Assembly (NCBI GenBank): GCA_002426275.1
Contig: DIPB01000015.1
Span: forward strand, 12,932 to 18,891
Length of the DNA: 5,960 nt
Direction: 5' to 3'
DNA from: Firmicutes bacterium UBA5499
GTDB taxonomy: Bacteria > Bacillota > DTU084
The position numbers and the translations under genes are program-made. The stretch's first letter is position 1. Each line of letters begins with the position of its first letter. Below the pieces are notes generated by a model. The model ran no database searches, was not told the origin of the DNA, and saw nothing but the letters and a program-made list of their open reading frames with translations. Below are positions 1-5,960 of this stretch, piece by piece.

Positions 1-115
1 TAGCCGTACTGGAGGCGATATGCTTGAATCCTTCCTGATCCAACGAATAACAGATGAAATTCTGTATCTGTTTGTCATCCTCAACCACAATGACATACGC
101 ATTAGCCGGATTCAT
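1..115 (-). CDS. kdpE: Response regulator, N-terminal receiver fragment (probably KdpE), partial at left edge
   Basis: Only the first 38 codons are inside the window; the gene continues beyond base 1. The protein starts MNPANAYVIVVEDDKQIQNF. This is the classical first beta-strand of a receiver domain (hydrophobic YVIVV) followed by the acidic cluster E12-D13-D14, which in this family binds Mg2+ next to the phosphoacceptor Asp; that Asp lies outside the window. The ATG at 115-113 has a good Shine-Dalgarno GGGAGG at 129-124, eight bases upstream. It overlaps the end of the kinase gene by 14 bases in another frame, so the two genes are probably translationally coupled in one operon. The output domain is not visible. 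The KdpE assignment (OmpR-type winged-helix regulator of potassium-transport genes) therefore rests on pairing with a KdpD-like kinase, not on this fragment. Response regulator is near certain; the symbol is less so. Confidence 0.82.
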   Translation of the reverse strand, partial: MNPANAYVIVVEDDKQIQNFICYSLDQEGFKHIASSTA

Positions 116-1640
116 GATCCTCGCCTCCCAATGGAAGTCTAAATGTAAATTCCGCGCCCGGGCCATCCGTGCGGTTGCGGGCCTTTATGCTTCCGCCATG
201 CGCCTTGACAGCCGCCTCACAGATGGCAAGACCCAACCCAACGCCTCGCTTGGCGTCTGAATGCTTGACCTGCGATGTATAAAACATTTGAAAGATATTG
301 GGCAAATCGGATGCCGCAATGCCTTCTCCCCTGTCGCGGACTGAGAACACAGCGCAGTTGCCGGCTGTATCCTTTGTCACCGAAACGCTGATCTCATCCC
401 GGGGCAACGTGTGTTTGACGGCGTTATCCAGAAGATTGATCAGCACTTGCTCGATCAGCTTGGCGTCCATCGGCACCAACAGCAATTCATCCGGTATCTT
501 CACCGCGATCTCATAATTGGGACACTGCCGCGCAAAATGACGGACGGCCGCGCCCACCACTTCTTCCACAGCTTCCCTTTGTTTATTGAGCAGCAACTTC
601 CCATCCTGCAGGCGAGTAAGGCTTAAAATGTTTTCCACCAAAGAATGCAACCAGTTGGCATCCTTATAGATGCCTACCATCAGCGGATACCGCTGATCTT
701 CTTTCGCCGTCATGCTCATCAGCATTTCAGCCGTTCCCATGATGCCGGCCAAGGGGGTGCGCAAATCGTGAGAAATTGCCCGTAAGAGGTTAGCGCGGTA
801 CCGTTCCTGCGCAATTTCCGCTTTAGATCTTTGCCGCTGCTGCGCGGCGAGAAAGCGGTCCATTGCCAGGGCTGTGCTTTCGATCATGGCGCGCAGCATC
901 CTGATTTGAGCCCCGCTCATGGCTTTAGCCACTTCTTTGGGAACCCGGATGAGCCCTAGGGTGTTTTCCCGTCCATAAATCGGCCAATCATGAAATTCAA
1001 GTCCGATCCTGCACGTGAGCGCGTCTTTTTCCGCTATTTCCCGCCGGATCTGTTTCCCGGGAGCAACCTGTTGAATGAACGTGCGCTCCGGTTTCCCGTT
1101 CTCATCGAAACAGAGGCAGCCCACATTGCTGTTTAACATCTCGCTGATAGTGCCGGTGGCGACTCCAGCAATATCATGAAGATCAGAGGCGCCTGTAAGC
1201 CGATTGGTCAAAGTATACAAAGCCTTGGTTTCGGCCTCTTTTTCCCCGGCTCTGATTGCGTTTTGCCTGGCGCGTACAGTTAGGGTGCTGGTGACAAGCG
1301 CCGTGATGAACATGATGATGAAAGTGATGATATAATTGTGTGTGCTCACTGAAAACGTAAAATACGGCTTCATAAAGAGAAAATTGAAGGAGAACGCTGC
1401 CAGCAATGAAGCGATAACGCCGTAAACATATCCGTCCGCAAGCCGCGCCGTCAGCAGAACGGCAAGCAGGTAAACAATAGCGATATCCGTCTCCGGCAAT
1501 CCCAAGACATGAAAAAGATATCCAACGGCAGACGCGATAATAAGCAACCCCAAAGTTATGCTTGCGCCAAGATAGATCATCATCTTGGGCTCGCGTTTGG
1601 TTTCCGTACCATCCACGGCTATTTTGCTGATTTGATTCAT
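102..1640 (-). CDS. kdpD: KdpD-like sensor histidine kinase lacking the N-terminal KdpD/Usp domains
   Basis: Membrane sensor kinase of 512 residues that would autophosphorylate on His and pass phosphate to the downstream regulator. In order: four hydrophobic segments at about 21-43, 51-67, 73-90 and 102-122 (the DUF4118 membrane domain, including the typical FNFLFMKPYFTFSV stretch); a basic segment after the last helix (VRARQNAIRAG); a GAF-like region at about 145-260; a HisKA domain with ISHDLRTPL, phosphoacceptor H291; and a HATPase domain with N-box LLDNAVKH (N406), G1 DRGEGI and G2 GVGLGLAI. All catalytic motifs look intact. E. coli KdpD is about 890 residues; the ~400-residue N-terminal KdpD and Usp-like part is absent here, and no ORF for it lies upstream. 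The ATG at 1640 is preferred because AGAAGG lies just 5' of it, although the spacing is only 3 bases; the in-frame ATG at 1658 (518 residues) has no Shine-Dalgarno. It overlaps the regulator gene by 14 bases. A KdpD-derived kinase sensing another cue is possible. Confidence 0.9.
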   Translation of the reverse strand: MNQISKIAVDGTETKREPKMMIYLGASITLGLLIIASAVGYLFHVLGLPETDIAIVYLLAVLLTARLADGYVYGVIASLLAAFSFNFLFMKPYFTFSVSTHNYIITFIIMFITALVTSTLTVRARQNAIRAGEKEAETKALYTLTNRLTGASDLHDIAGVATGTISEMLNSNVGCLCFDENGKPERTFIQQVAPGKQIRREIAEKDALTCRIGLEFHDWPIYGRENTLGLIRVPKEVAKAMSGAQIRMLRAMIESTALAMDRFLAAQQRQRSKAEIAQERYRANLLRAISHDLRTPLAGIMGTAEMLMSMTAKEDQRYPLMVGIYKDANWLHSLVENILSLTRLQDGKLLLNKQREAVEEVVGAAVRHFARQCPNYEIAVKIPDELLLVPMDAKLIEQVLINLLDNAVKHTLPRDEISVSVTKDTAGNCAVFSVRDRGEGIAASDLPNIFQMFYTSQVKHSDAKRGVGLGLAICEAAVKAHGGSIKARNRTDGPGAEFTFRLPLGGEDHESG

Positions 1641-1671
1641 GAGCCTTCTTCTTTGCATTTTGCATAAAATT

Positions 1672-1687
1672 CGCTTCGCAGAAAGCG
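1672..1687 (-). other. Small hairpin in the kinase mRNA leader
   Basis: In the predicted leader of the kinase transcript, CGCTT and AAGCG can pair as a 5-bp stem around a 6-base loop. It sits about 30 bases upstream of the preferred start codon. The stem is short and may be chance; no ligand-binding RNA architecture was recognised. Confidence 0.2.
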
Positions 1688-1714
1688 CAGCGAGCGACTG
1701 ATTTTCTTTCTCAT

Positions 1715-1743
1715 AGTATATTTCGAGATCTCAAAAAAATCAA
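1715..1743 (-). promoter_or_regulatory. Predicted sigma-70-type promoter for the kinase/regulator operon
   Basis: On the minus strand, TTGATT (1743-1738) serves as the -35 box and TATACT (1720-1715) as the -10 box, with exactly 17 bases between them. Transcription would begin near 1708, giving a leader of about 70 bases before the ATG at 1640. A TTGACT lying 24 bases from the same -10 box is a better -35 hexamer but is too far away. The spacer contains the 8-bp palindrome GAGATCTC. Confidence 0.6.
1721..1736. promoter_or_regulatory. Palindrome in the kinase promoter spacer, possible operator
   Basis: The perfect palindrome GAGATCTC (1725-1732) is flanked, after one mismatched position, by TTT and AAA arms. 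This gives TTT-N-GAGATCTC-N-AAA, a 16-base imperfect inverted repeat. It lies between the -35 and -10 boxes of the kinase promoter, where a bound dimer would affect RNA polymerase. Its A/T-rich arms come partly from a 7-base A tract, so the extension may be fortuitous. No specific regulator can be named. Confidence 0.3.
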
Positions 1744-1802
1744 GAGTCAACCCACGGCCTGGTCGCCTGGAGGGCATGCCAAAAATCCCACTTTCTTCCT
1801 CT

Positions 1803-1831
1803 TTTACTATTAATGCACAAACTGCTATACT
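1803..1831 (+). promoter_or_regulatory. Predicted extended -10 promoter for the outer-membrane mosaic gene
   Basis: TTTACT (1803-1808) as -35 and TATACT (1826-1831) as -10 are separated by 17 bases. The -10 is preceded by TGC, giving the extended TGnTATACT form. Predicted initiation is near 1838, about 33 bases before the ATG at 1871. It is divergent from the kinase promoter; the two -35 boxes are about 60 bases apart. Confidence 0.65.
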
Positions 1832-1857
1832 AGAAAAAGAGCGTAATTGATATGATG

Positions 1858-1862
1858 GGAAG
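1858..1862 (+). promoter_or_regulatory. Ribosome binding site favouring the ATG at 1871
   Basis: GGAAG (1858-1862) lies 8 bases upstream of the ATG at 1871, a normal spacing. The in-frame GTG at 1862 would overlap this site and has no other Shine-Dalgarno. The ATG also puts the basic MRKK directly at the N-terminus of the signal peptide. Confidence 0.6.
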
Positions 1863-1870
1863 TGATTTCG

Positions 1871-4744
1871 ATGCGAAAAAAACTCTGGCCTTTTTTGTTG
1901 CTTTTGATCTGCTCCCAAGCAGCTATGGCACTGGAAGTAACTCAGATCACCTTCGAGAAAGCCGGACTGGAGAGTCCCGTCGTGGCGCCTGGCAATAAGC
2001 TGGCGGCATTTTATCAGCGCCAAAATGACAAAACCACCGTTTACACCAAACCGTTCTCGCCAAGCTCGGGCACTGCCGGGACAACGAAAAAAATCTATGA
2101 AACTTACAACCGAATTAACCGACTGCAATGGCTTCCCCAAGGAACCGGCCTGGCTTTCCTTGAAACACAGTCCGCTACCTCCGGCTCCCTCGTCATTTTA
2201 GATCTGAACGGAAATGCGGAGAAATTAGCCGGAGTCGAATTGTTCGCCTTCGATAAACAAGGCGCGAAGCTGGTTTATAAAAAAGGGCGAGACCTACATA
2301 TCTTTGAACGCAAAACTGCCGCCAGCAAAAAAATCCTCAGCGACGATCTTTTTCCCATCACCAGCCTGGCCTGGCGCGGAGACGGGAAAATCACCTTTAC
2401 CAAAAAACCGTTTTGGGGCTATCCGCAGCTGTGGTCTGTAGATGAGCATGGAAAGCAAGCCTTTCTCTTGAACCTTACCGGTCACTCCCAGATCGCCGCT
2501 CATTTCTGGTCTTCAAACGACAGGCGGCTTGTCTACAAAGACGCCGGCCCGCGGCTGTCTTCCCTTTGGATTATGGAGCAAAACGGCGACAACAGACTGA
2601 TGCTTGCCTCCGGCGACGTAGATCTGGCCGGCTGGTACGGAAACGACGCCTATTTCTTTTCGCAAAAAGACCGTGACGAACGCGGCCAGATCTGGCTGGC
2701 AAAATTTAGCGCGCAGCCCAAACCGAATCCGCCGCCCGAAGAGCCACGGCCGCTTCCCCTTCCAAATGAAGAACAGATCCTCTATGGCAATAACTTCGAT
2801 TGGGAGCAAAACTGGGGCTCTTACGATGGCGCTCGCTCTCGCGTCAGGCACGGCGTCTATGAGATTACGCTGAACAAAAAGAACCAAGGCCTGAAATATC
2901 TAGCTCCGACTACTGTTCCGGAAGGAAACTTCAGCCTCCTGCTGGAATTTGAAAGCCGCCAACAAGAGGGCCAAGCGGGAATAGTCTTTAATTTGGTGAC
3001 CGCGGACGAATTCAACGTTCTGCAAATCGATCCTCAAAATGGCACCTATGCGCTCTTGCAACGAGAAAGAAACCGCTGGCTCTACTTAATCCGGGAGACA
3101 AAAACATCGGCTGTAAATCCCACCGGCAGAAATGAGATCTTGCTGCGCCAAAGCGACAGGCAGTTGACGATTTATCTCAACGGCCAGTACCAAACCAAGA
3201 TCTGGCTGGGCGCACCTGACAGCGACACTCAAAGTGGAATCTGGATTGCATCCCAAAACAAAATCCCGGTTGAATTCGCATTCGATAACTTCCAGCTTCT
3301 GGTCCCAGAGGGCCGCGCGCTGCCCTCACCTGAGCGCGTGCTGCTTTTCGACGACTTCTCCAGTAAAAGCGGCTGGGCAGCAGGCGATTTCGGCCAAACA
3401 AACGCAGGCTACAAACGCGGAGCGTACTTCATCAAGGTGAACGAGCGCTACTCTGCCTACGGCTACCTCGCCCCCGTGCGCATTCCCGGGGCAAGCTATC
3501 AAGTGGAAGTCAAGGCCGACTTTCAACGAGCCGGAGAAGCAGGCTTGCTCTTTAACTTTTCCGGCTGGGACAATTTCTGCCTGTTCCAGATCAATCCCAC
3601 AGAGCGCAGTTATCGGGTCTTTGAATTCCAGTCCGGACGCAGAGAAGTGCTGGCAGAAGGAGCAGGCATTGACTTGACAAGAGGCGGCAACACGCTGAAA
3701 GTGGCGGTTGATGATAATTCGTTTGCAGTTTACCTCAATGGCAGGCTGCTGAGCAAAAAAAACCGCTCTCTTTCCCGCAGCCGGCAAGTCGGGCTAATGG
3801 TGGGCGCCGAAGACCAAAGCCCGGTTAAAGTTTACTTCGACGATTTTAAAGTGACAACCAGCAGCGATACTGGATCGCACTGGCAGCCTTTCTCAATCCA
3901 GGGCCTCAAAAACTGGTCTCTGCTTTTCGACTTTCGCCGGGAAAGCAGTGCCGAACCAGAACCGGCGCTGCCCGCGCCCTCAAATCCGGTCCCGGAGGCA
4001 ACTCCCTGGCGACCGGCAGCGCAACCCGCAAGTAATAAAGGCCGCGGTTTGAGTTTCTCCCTGCACCTGCCATTTGAAGGCGTTCTTCCCCTGGCTGCAA
4101 GCGGAGGGGCAAAATCAATTTACGCTGTCTTCACTGATGCTGAAGCTGACGAATACAGCTTCAGCGCGGAGCAAAGCGCCTCTGCAGAAGCGAAACCAAT
4201 TTTTGTCCTGGCGCTGGATGTGCCGCTGAACAGAAAAGCTTTCCAACTCGGCCTCGGCTTTTCCCTGCGGGGGTTCACTAATCCCATTCTGGTCAGCAAC
4301 GAAGTTGACGCCAAAGCCGGCGGTTATCTCTTAAACTTCGCAGGCAGCCTTAATTGTACCTTGCCAGTGAGCGAACGCTTTGAGCTTTTCGGCGGAATTG
4401 GTTTGGACAAATACCTGCTGGCCGCCCAAAACACCTTGGCCGCTGCCGGACCCACAGATCCAGGGTATGATACAGGCGACCAGGTTTATCCGCCGGGTTC
4501 AACGCTGGATCTCAGCGGCTGGTCCGCCTCAGGCTTTACAGCTCACCTTGGCCTTCGTCTGCGGCTCACACCTCACTTTAGTTTGGAGGGACAGTATAGC
4601 TATTTACCCGGTTGTACCATTTCCAACTTCAAATATTCCTTGGGCGGGGCCTATGCAGAAGGGCTTCAGGCTCCAGTCCAGCCCAATCCCATCAGCATCC
4701 AAGGCCAATCTCTTCTCAGCATGGGCGTAAGCGCTAATTTCTAA
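1871..4744 (+). CDS. Exported mosaic protein: beta-propeller, two LamG-like domains and C-terminal outer-membrane beta-barrel
   Basis: No named gene was recognised. The protein has 957 residues. Residues 1-20 are a Sec signal peptide (MRKKLWPFLLLLICSQAAMA, cleavage likely after AMA; I before C makes a lipoprotein unlikely). Residues 22-280 hold about six propeller-like units, each with a W/F-x-G-x-LAF/LVY strand followed by an LW/IW-x-D-x-x-G strand, as in TolB/WD40-like proteins. A proline-rich linker (282-299) leads to two homologous beta-sandwich domains (about 303-477 and 491-662), each with an FD-x-x-W/GW opening, Q-I-D/N-P, YLNG and a closing FD-N/D-F, as in LamG or DUF1080 folds. A second linker (694-720, rich in P and A) precedes the barrel (724-957) of alternating strands ending SMGVSANF. 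Family knowledge suggests protein or glycan binding and BAM-dependent insertion. No catalytic residues were identified. Whether the N-terminal part faces the surface or the periplasm is unknown. It stands alone, divergent from the kinase operon, with a hairpin just after its stop. The GTG at 1862 is an alternative start. Confidence 0.88.
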   Translation: MRKKLWPFLLLLICSQAAMALEVTQITFEKAGLESPVVAPGNKLAAFYQRQNDKTTVYTKPFSPSSGTAGTTKKIYETYNRINRLQWLPQGTGLAFLETQSATSGSLVILDLNGNAEKLAGVELFAFDKQGAKLVYKKGRDLHIFERKTAASKKILSDDLFPITSLAWRGDGKITFTKKPFWGYPQLWSVDEHGKQAFLLNLTGHSQIAAHFWSSNDRRLVYKDAGPRLSSLWIMEQNGDNRLMLASGDVDLAGWYGNDAYFFSQKDRDERGQIWLAKFSAQPKPNPPPEEPRPLPLPNEEQILYGNNFDWEQNWGSYDGARSRVRHGVYEITLNKKNQGLKYLAPTTVPEGNFSLLLEFESRQQEGQAGIVFNLVTADEFNVLQIDPQNGTYALLQRERNRWLYLIRETKTSAVNPTGRNEILLRQSDRQLTIYLNGQYQTKIWLGAPDSDTQSGIWIASQNKIPVEFAFDNFQLLVPEGRALPSPERVLLFDDFSSKSGWAAGDFGQTNAGYKRGAYFIKVNERYSAYGYLAPVRIPGASYQVEVKADFQRAGEAGLLFNFSGWDNFCLFQINPTERSYRVFEFQSGRREVLAEGAGIDLTRGGNTLKVAVDDNSFAVYLNGRLLSKKNRSLSRSRQVGLMVGAEDQSPVKVYFDDFKVTTSSDTGSHWQPFSIQGLKNWSLLFDFRRESSAEPEPALPAPSNPVPEATPWRPAAQPASNKGRGLSFSLHLPFEGVLPLAASGGAKSIYAVFTDAEADEYSFSAEQSASAEAKPIFVLALDVPLNRKAFQLGLGFSLRGFTNPILVSNEVDAKAGGYLLNFAGSLNCTLPVSERFELFGGIGLDKYLLAAQNTLAAAGPTDPGYDTGDQVYPPGSTLDLSGWSASGFTAHLGLRLRLTPHFSLEGQYSYLPGCTISNFKYSLGGAYAEGLQAPVQPNPISIQGQSLLSMGVSANF

Positions 4745-4755
4745 CTACTTGAAGT

Positions 4756-4782
4756 GAGAAGGGGGGCTTCCGCCCCCTTCTC
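4756..4782. terminator. GC-rich hairpin between convergent genes, likely bidirectional terminator
   Basis: GAGAAGGGGG (4756-4765) pairs perfectly with CCCCCTTCTC (4773-4782) around the 7-base loop GCTTCCG. It begins 12 bases after the stop codon of the mosaic gene and about 60 bases beyond the stop of the convergent membrane gene, so it could serve both. No T tract follows on either strand, so it is not a textbook intrinsic terminator. It may act with Rho or protect the 3' end. Nothing else was recognised in the 4745-4844 gap. Confidence 0.65.
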
Positions 4783-4844
4783 TCGCAGAGCACGTCCGTT
4801 CGTTTCCTTGCTCCGCCAATCACAGAGCGCATCCTCTGCCCGGT

Positions 4845-5960
4845 TCATCCGCGGCTTCGAGCGGATAAAGGCCGGACTTCCCCCGCGTGAGATCCGCCGT
4901 CTCCCCCGTCTTTCTTTTCAACTAAGAGAAAGAACAAGCTCAAAGCGGGAAAGATCATTAAGGTGGCGGCAGCCACAACCCCAGAGTCTTTGAAAAAGAA
5001 AGCGACAATTGTGCCAAGTGCTGCTGCGTAAAAGCAACTGGCGAAGCTCTTTTGGCGGCTGAAAAGCCCCTTGAGCACGCCCTGTGGCCTGATGGCAATC
5101 ACCACACAGGCGCCCAAGAAAAATAACAGCACTCTGGTCCAGACAGTATAACGAATCAGGCGCAGGTTCATGCTCACTTTGCGGATTATGATCAGCAAAA
5201 TCTGATTCCACTGTCCGGCGGTAATATACTTAATGCTTCTGCCCAAATGAGACGACCCGGAACCCAGATAGCGATCGAAAAATGCCAGCGCAGCAATGGC
5301 TAAAATCACAGCGCCGATAATTCCAAATACGTGCTTCGCTTTCACTTGGCGCCCTGAAAGCCTCAGTCCGGCCAAGATAAAAGCTGCCACCGCAGTTATT
5401 GTGCCGCCCACATTGGCGCCCAAAAACGGCAGCCCTATGACGACCGTGATGAAAAGGAAAAACAAAAAGGCGCTTCCCAAACTGCCGCCTCGTTCCACCC
5501 AGCCCGCCGTGGCCACCAGGACGGCTCCGACCAGCACTCCCATAAACTCGTTGCCTATGCCGTAAAAGCGAGCGCCGACGATGGCAGAATAGCCTAAAAA
5601 AGAATACTGTCCTTGCGCCCCGCCCAGCAGCACATCTATGCAGAGCGCTGTCACCGTGAGCAAAGATAATGCCCACAAGGAACGCCTGCTGCCCAAGAGC
5701 TGCAAAAGCCAAACCAATAAGGCTGTAACCAGGATTGCCTCCGGGAAAACAGCCCAGGTATCAAAGCCGGGGAGACTAGGCAGCAGCAAAGTGACAACAG
5801 GCACCGCCATAGCCGCCAGAAGCAGCTTCTGCAGCAGCGAAGTCCGCTTAACTGTCAGACGGCCTGAGTTATTGGCAAATACCCCGCAGGCTGCCAGGAC
5901 AATTACTATGATCAAGTAAAGGACGTACGTTTGATTAAAAGGGACCCGCAACTGATTCTG
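4845..5960 (-). CDS. Polytopic inner-membrane protein with GIGNE and KDSGV motifs, 5'-truncated by window edge
   Basis: The frame is open to base 5960 (371 codons plus the stop), so the true start is probably outside. A TTG at 5951 could initiate but has no Shine-Dalgarno. Counting from that TTG, about 11 hydrophobic segments are visible: 9-26, 41-58, 66-87, 91-110, 131-150, 160-177, 182-198, 207-225, 273-287, 303-320 and 325-344. They are followed by a charged, glycine-rich cytoplasmic-type tail (KKDGGDGG). Conserved-looking motifs are GARFYGIGNEF (126-136), PFLGANVGG (175-183) and KDSGV (321-325). Each places Asn, Glu or Asp at or in a membrane segment, which suggests a transporter or an enzyme acting on lipid-linked substrates. 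I recall similar motifs in uncharacterised membrane proteins of Firmicutes and Actinobacteria, some with an additional N-terminal domain; this is recollection, not a search. No function is assigned. It is convergent with the mosaic gene; its own operon lies to the right, unseen. Confidence 0.82.
   Translation of the reverse strand, partial: QNQLRVPFNQTYVLYLIIVIVLAACGVFANNSGRLTVKRTSLLQKLLLAAMAVPVVTLLLPSLPGFDTWAVFPEAILVTALLVWLLQLLGSRRSLWALSLLTVTALCIDVLLGGAQGQYSFLGYSAIVGARFYGIGNEFMGVLVGAVLVATAGWVERGGSLGSAFLFFLFITVVIGLPFLGANVGGTITAVAAFILAGLRLSGRQVKAKHVFGIIGAVILAIAALAFFDRYLGSGSSHLGRSIKYITAGQWNQILLIIIRKVSMNLRLIRYTVWTRVLLFFLGACVVIAIRPQGVLKGLFSRQKSFASCFYAAALGTIVAFFFKDSGVVAAATLMIFPALSLFFLLVEKKDGGDGGSHAGEVRPLSARSRG

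Noticed and set aside
1641..1658. ATG at 1658 as the kinase start
   Set aside because: No Shine-Dalgarno precedes it; a purine-rich AGAAGG precedes the ATG at 1640. The difference is only six residues, so this remains uncertain.
1183..1665. A 160-codon minus-strand ORF overlapping the kinase, considered as a frameshifted kinase start
   Set aside because: It is rich in Cys and His and shows no domain. The main kinase frame is continuous and carries all four membrane helices, so no frameshift is needed.
1862..1870. GTG at 1862 as the start of the mosaic protein gene
   Set aside because: It overlaps the only plausible Shine-Dalgarno (GGAAG at 1858-1862). The ATG at 1871 is correctly spaced and gives a normal signal peptide start.
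1887..1925. Lipoprotein signal in the mosaic protein (a Cys follows the hydrophobic core)
   Set aside because: The residue before Cys is Ile, not Gly, Ala or Ser, so the lipobox is not met; AMA further on fits signal peptidase I.
1637..2140. A 167-codon minus-strand ORF across the divergent region, considered as a missing KdpD N-terminal piece
   Set aside because: It has no KdpD or Usp motifs, lies antisense to the signal peptide and propeller of the mosaic gene, and spans both predicted promoters.
3326..3787. A 153-codon minus-strand ORF inside the mosaic gene
   Set aside because: It is antisense to the second LamG-like domain, with no recognisable motif or ribosome site; it is a shadow frame.
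5230..5712. A 160-codon minus-strand ORF overlapping the membrane protein
   Set aside because: It is an out-of-frame reading of the membrane gene, rich in Arg, His and Cys with no membrane pattern.
5949..5951. TTG at 5951 as the true start of the membrane protein
   Set aside because: The frame stays open to the window edge (codons CAG AAT CAG) and no ribosome site precedes the TTG, so the gene is treated as partial.
1..5960. tRNA, rRNA, CRISPR array, insertion sequence or prophage remnants
   Set aside because: No cloverleaf, regularly spaced repeat, transposase-like frame or terminal inverted repeat was seen on either strand.

Overview
The window suggests a diderm (two-membrane) bacterium of roughly balanced base composition with ordinary sigma-70-type promoters and Shine-Dalgarno sites. 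The main clue is the central gene: it encodes an exported protein whose last ~230 residues alternate like a small outer-membrane beta-barrel and end in Phe. The KdpD-type kinase and the polytopic protein with a G-I-G-N-E motif would fit a diderm Firmicute-like lineage, but no taxonomic marker is present, so this placement is tentative.

Layout. Bases 1-115 (minus) are the start of a response regulator whose remainder lies beyond the left edge. It overlaps by 14 bases the end of a sensor histidine kinase (minus, 102-1640) that resembles the membrane and kinase half of KdpD but lacks the N-terminal KdpD/Usp cytoplasmic region. A 230-base divergent intergenic region follows (1641-1870). It holds a recognisable promoter on each strand, a palindrome inside the kinase promoter spacer, and a second palindrome between the two promoters. 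Next, on the plus strand (1871-4744), is one long gene for a mosaic secreted protein: signal peptide, six-bladed TolB/WD40-like propeller, proline-rich linker, two related LamG-like beta-sandwich domains, a second proline-rich linker, and a C-terminal beta-barrel. A strong hairpin (4756-4782) lies just after its stop codon, in the 100-base gap between convergent genes. The right part (4845-5960, minus) is the 3' portion of a polytopic membrane protein whose reading frame stays open to the window edge.

How the genes may work together. The kinase and regulator form a translationally coupled two-component operon, probably of the KdpDE class (potassium or ionic stress), although no kdpFABC pump genes are visible. 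The mosaic outer-membrane protein is divergent from the kinase, so shared regulation through the intergenic region is possible but unproven. The membrane protein is convergent and has no evident functional link to the others. No tRNA, rRNA, CRISPR array, insertion sequence or integrase was seen. The least familiar element is the propeller/double-sandwich/barrel protein.
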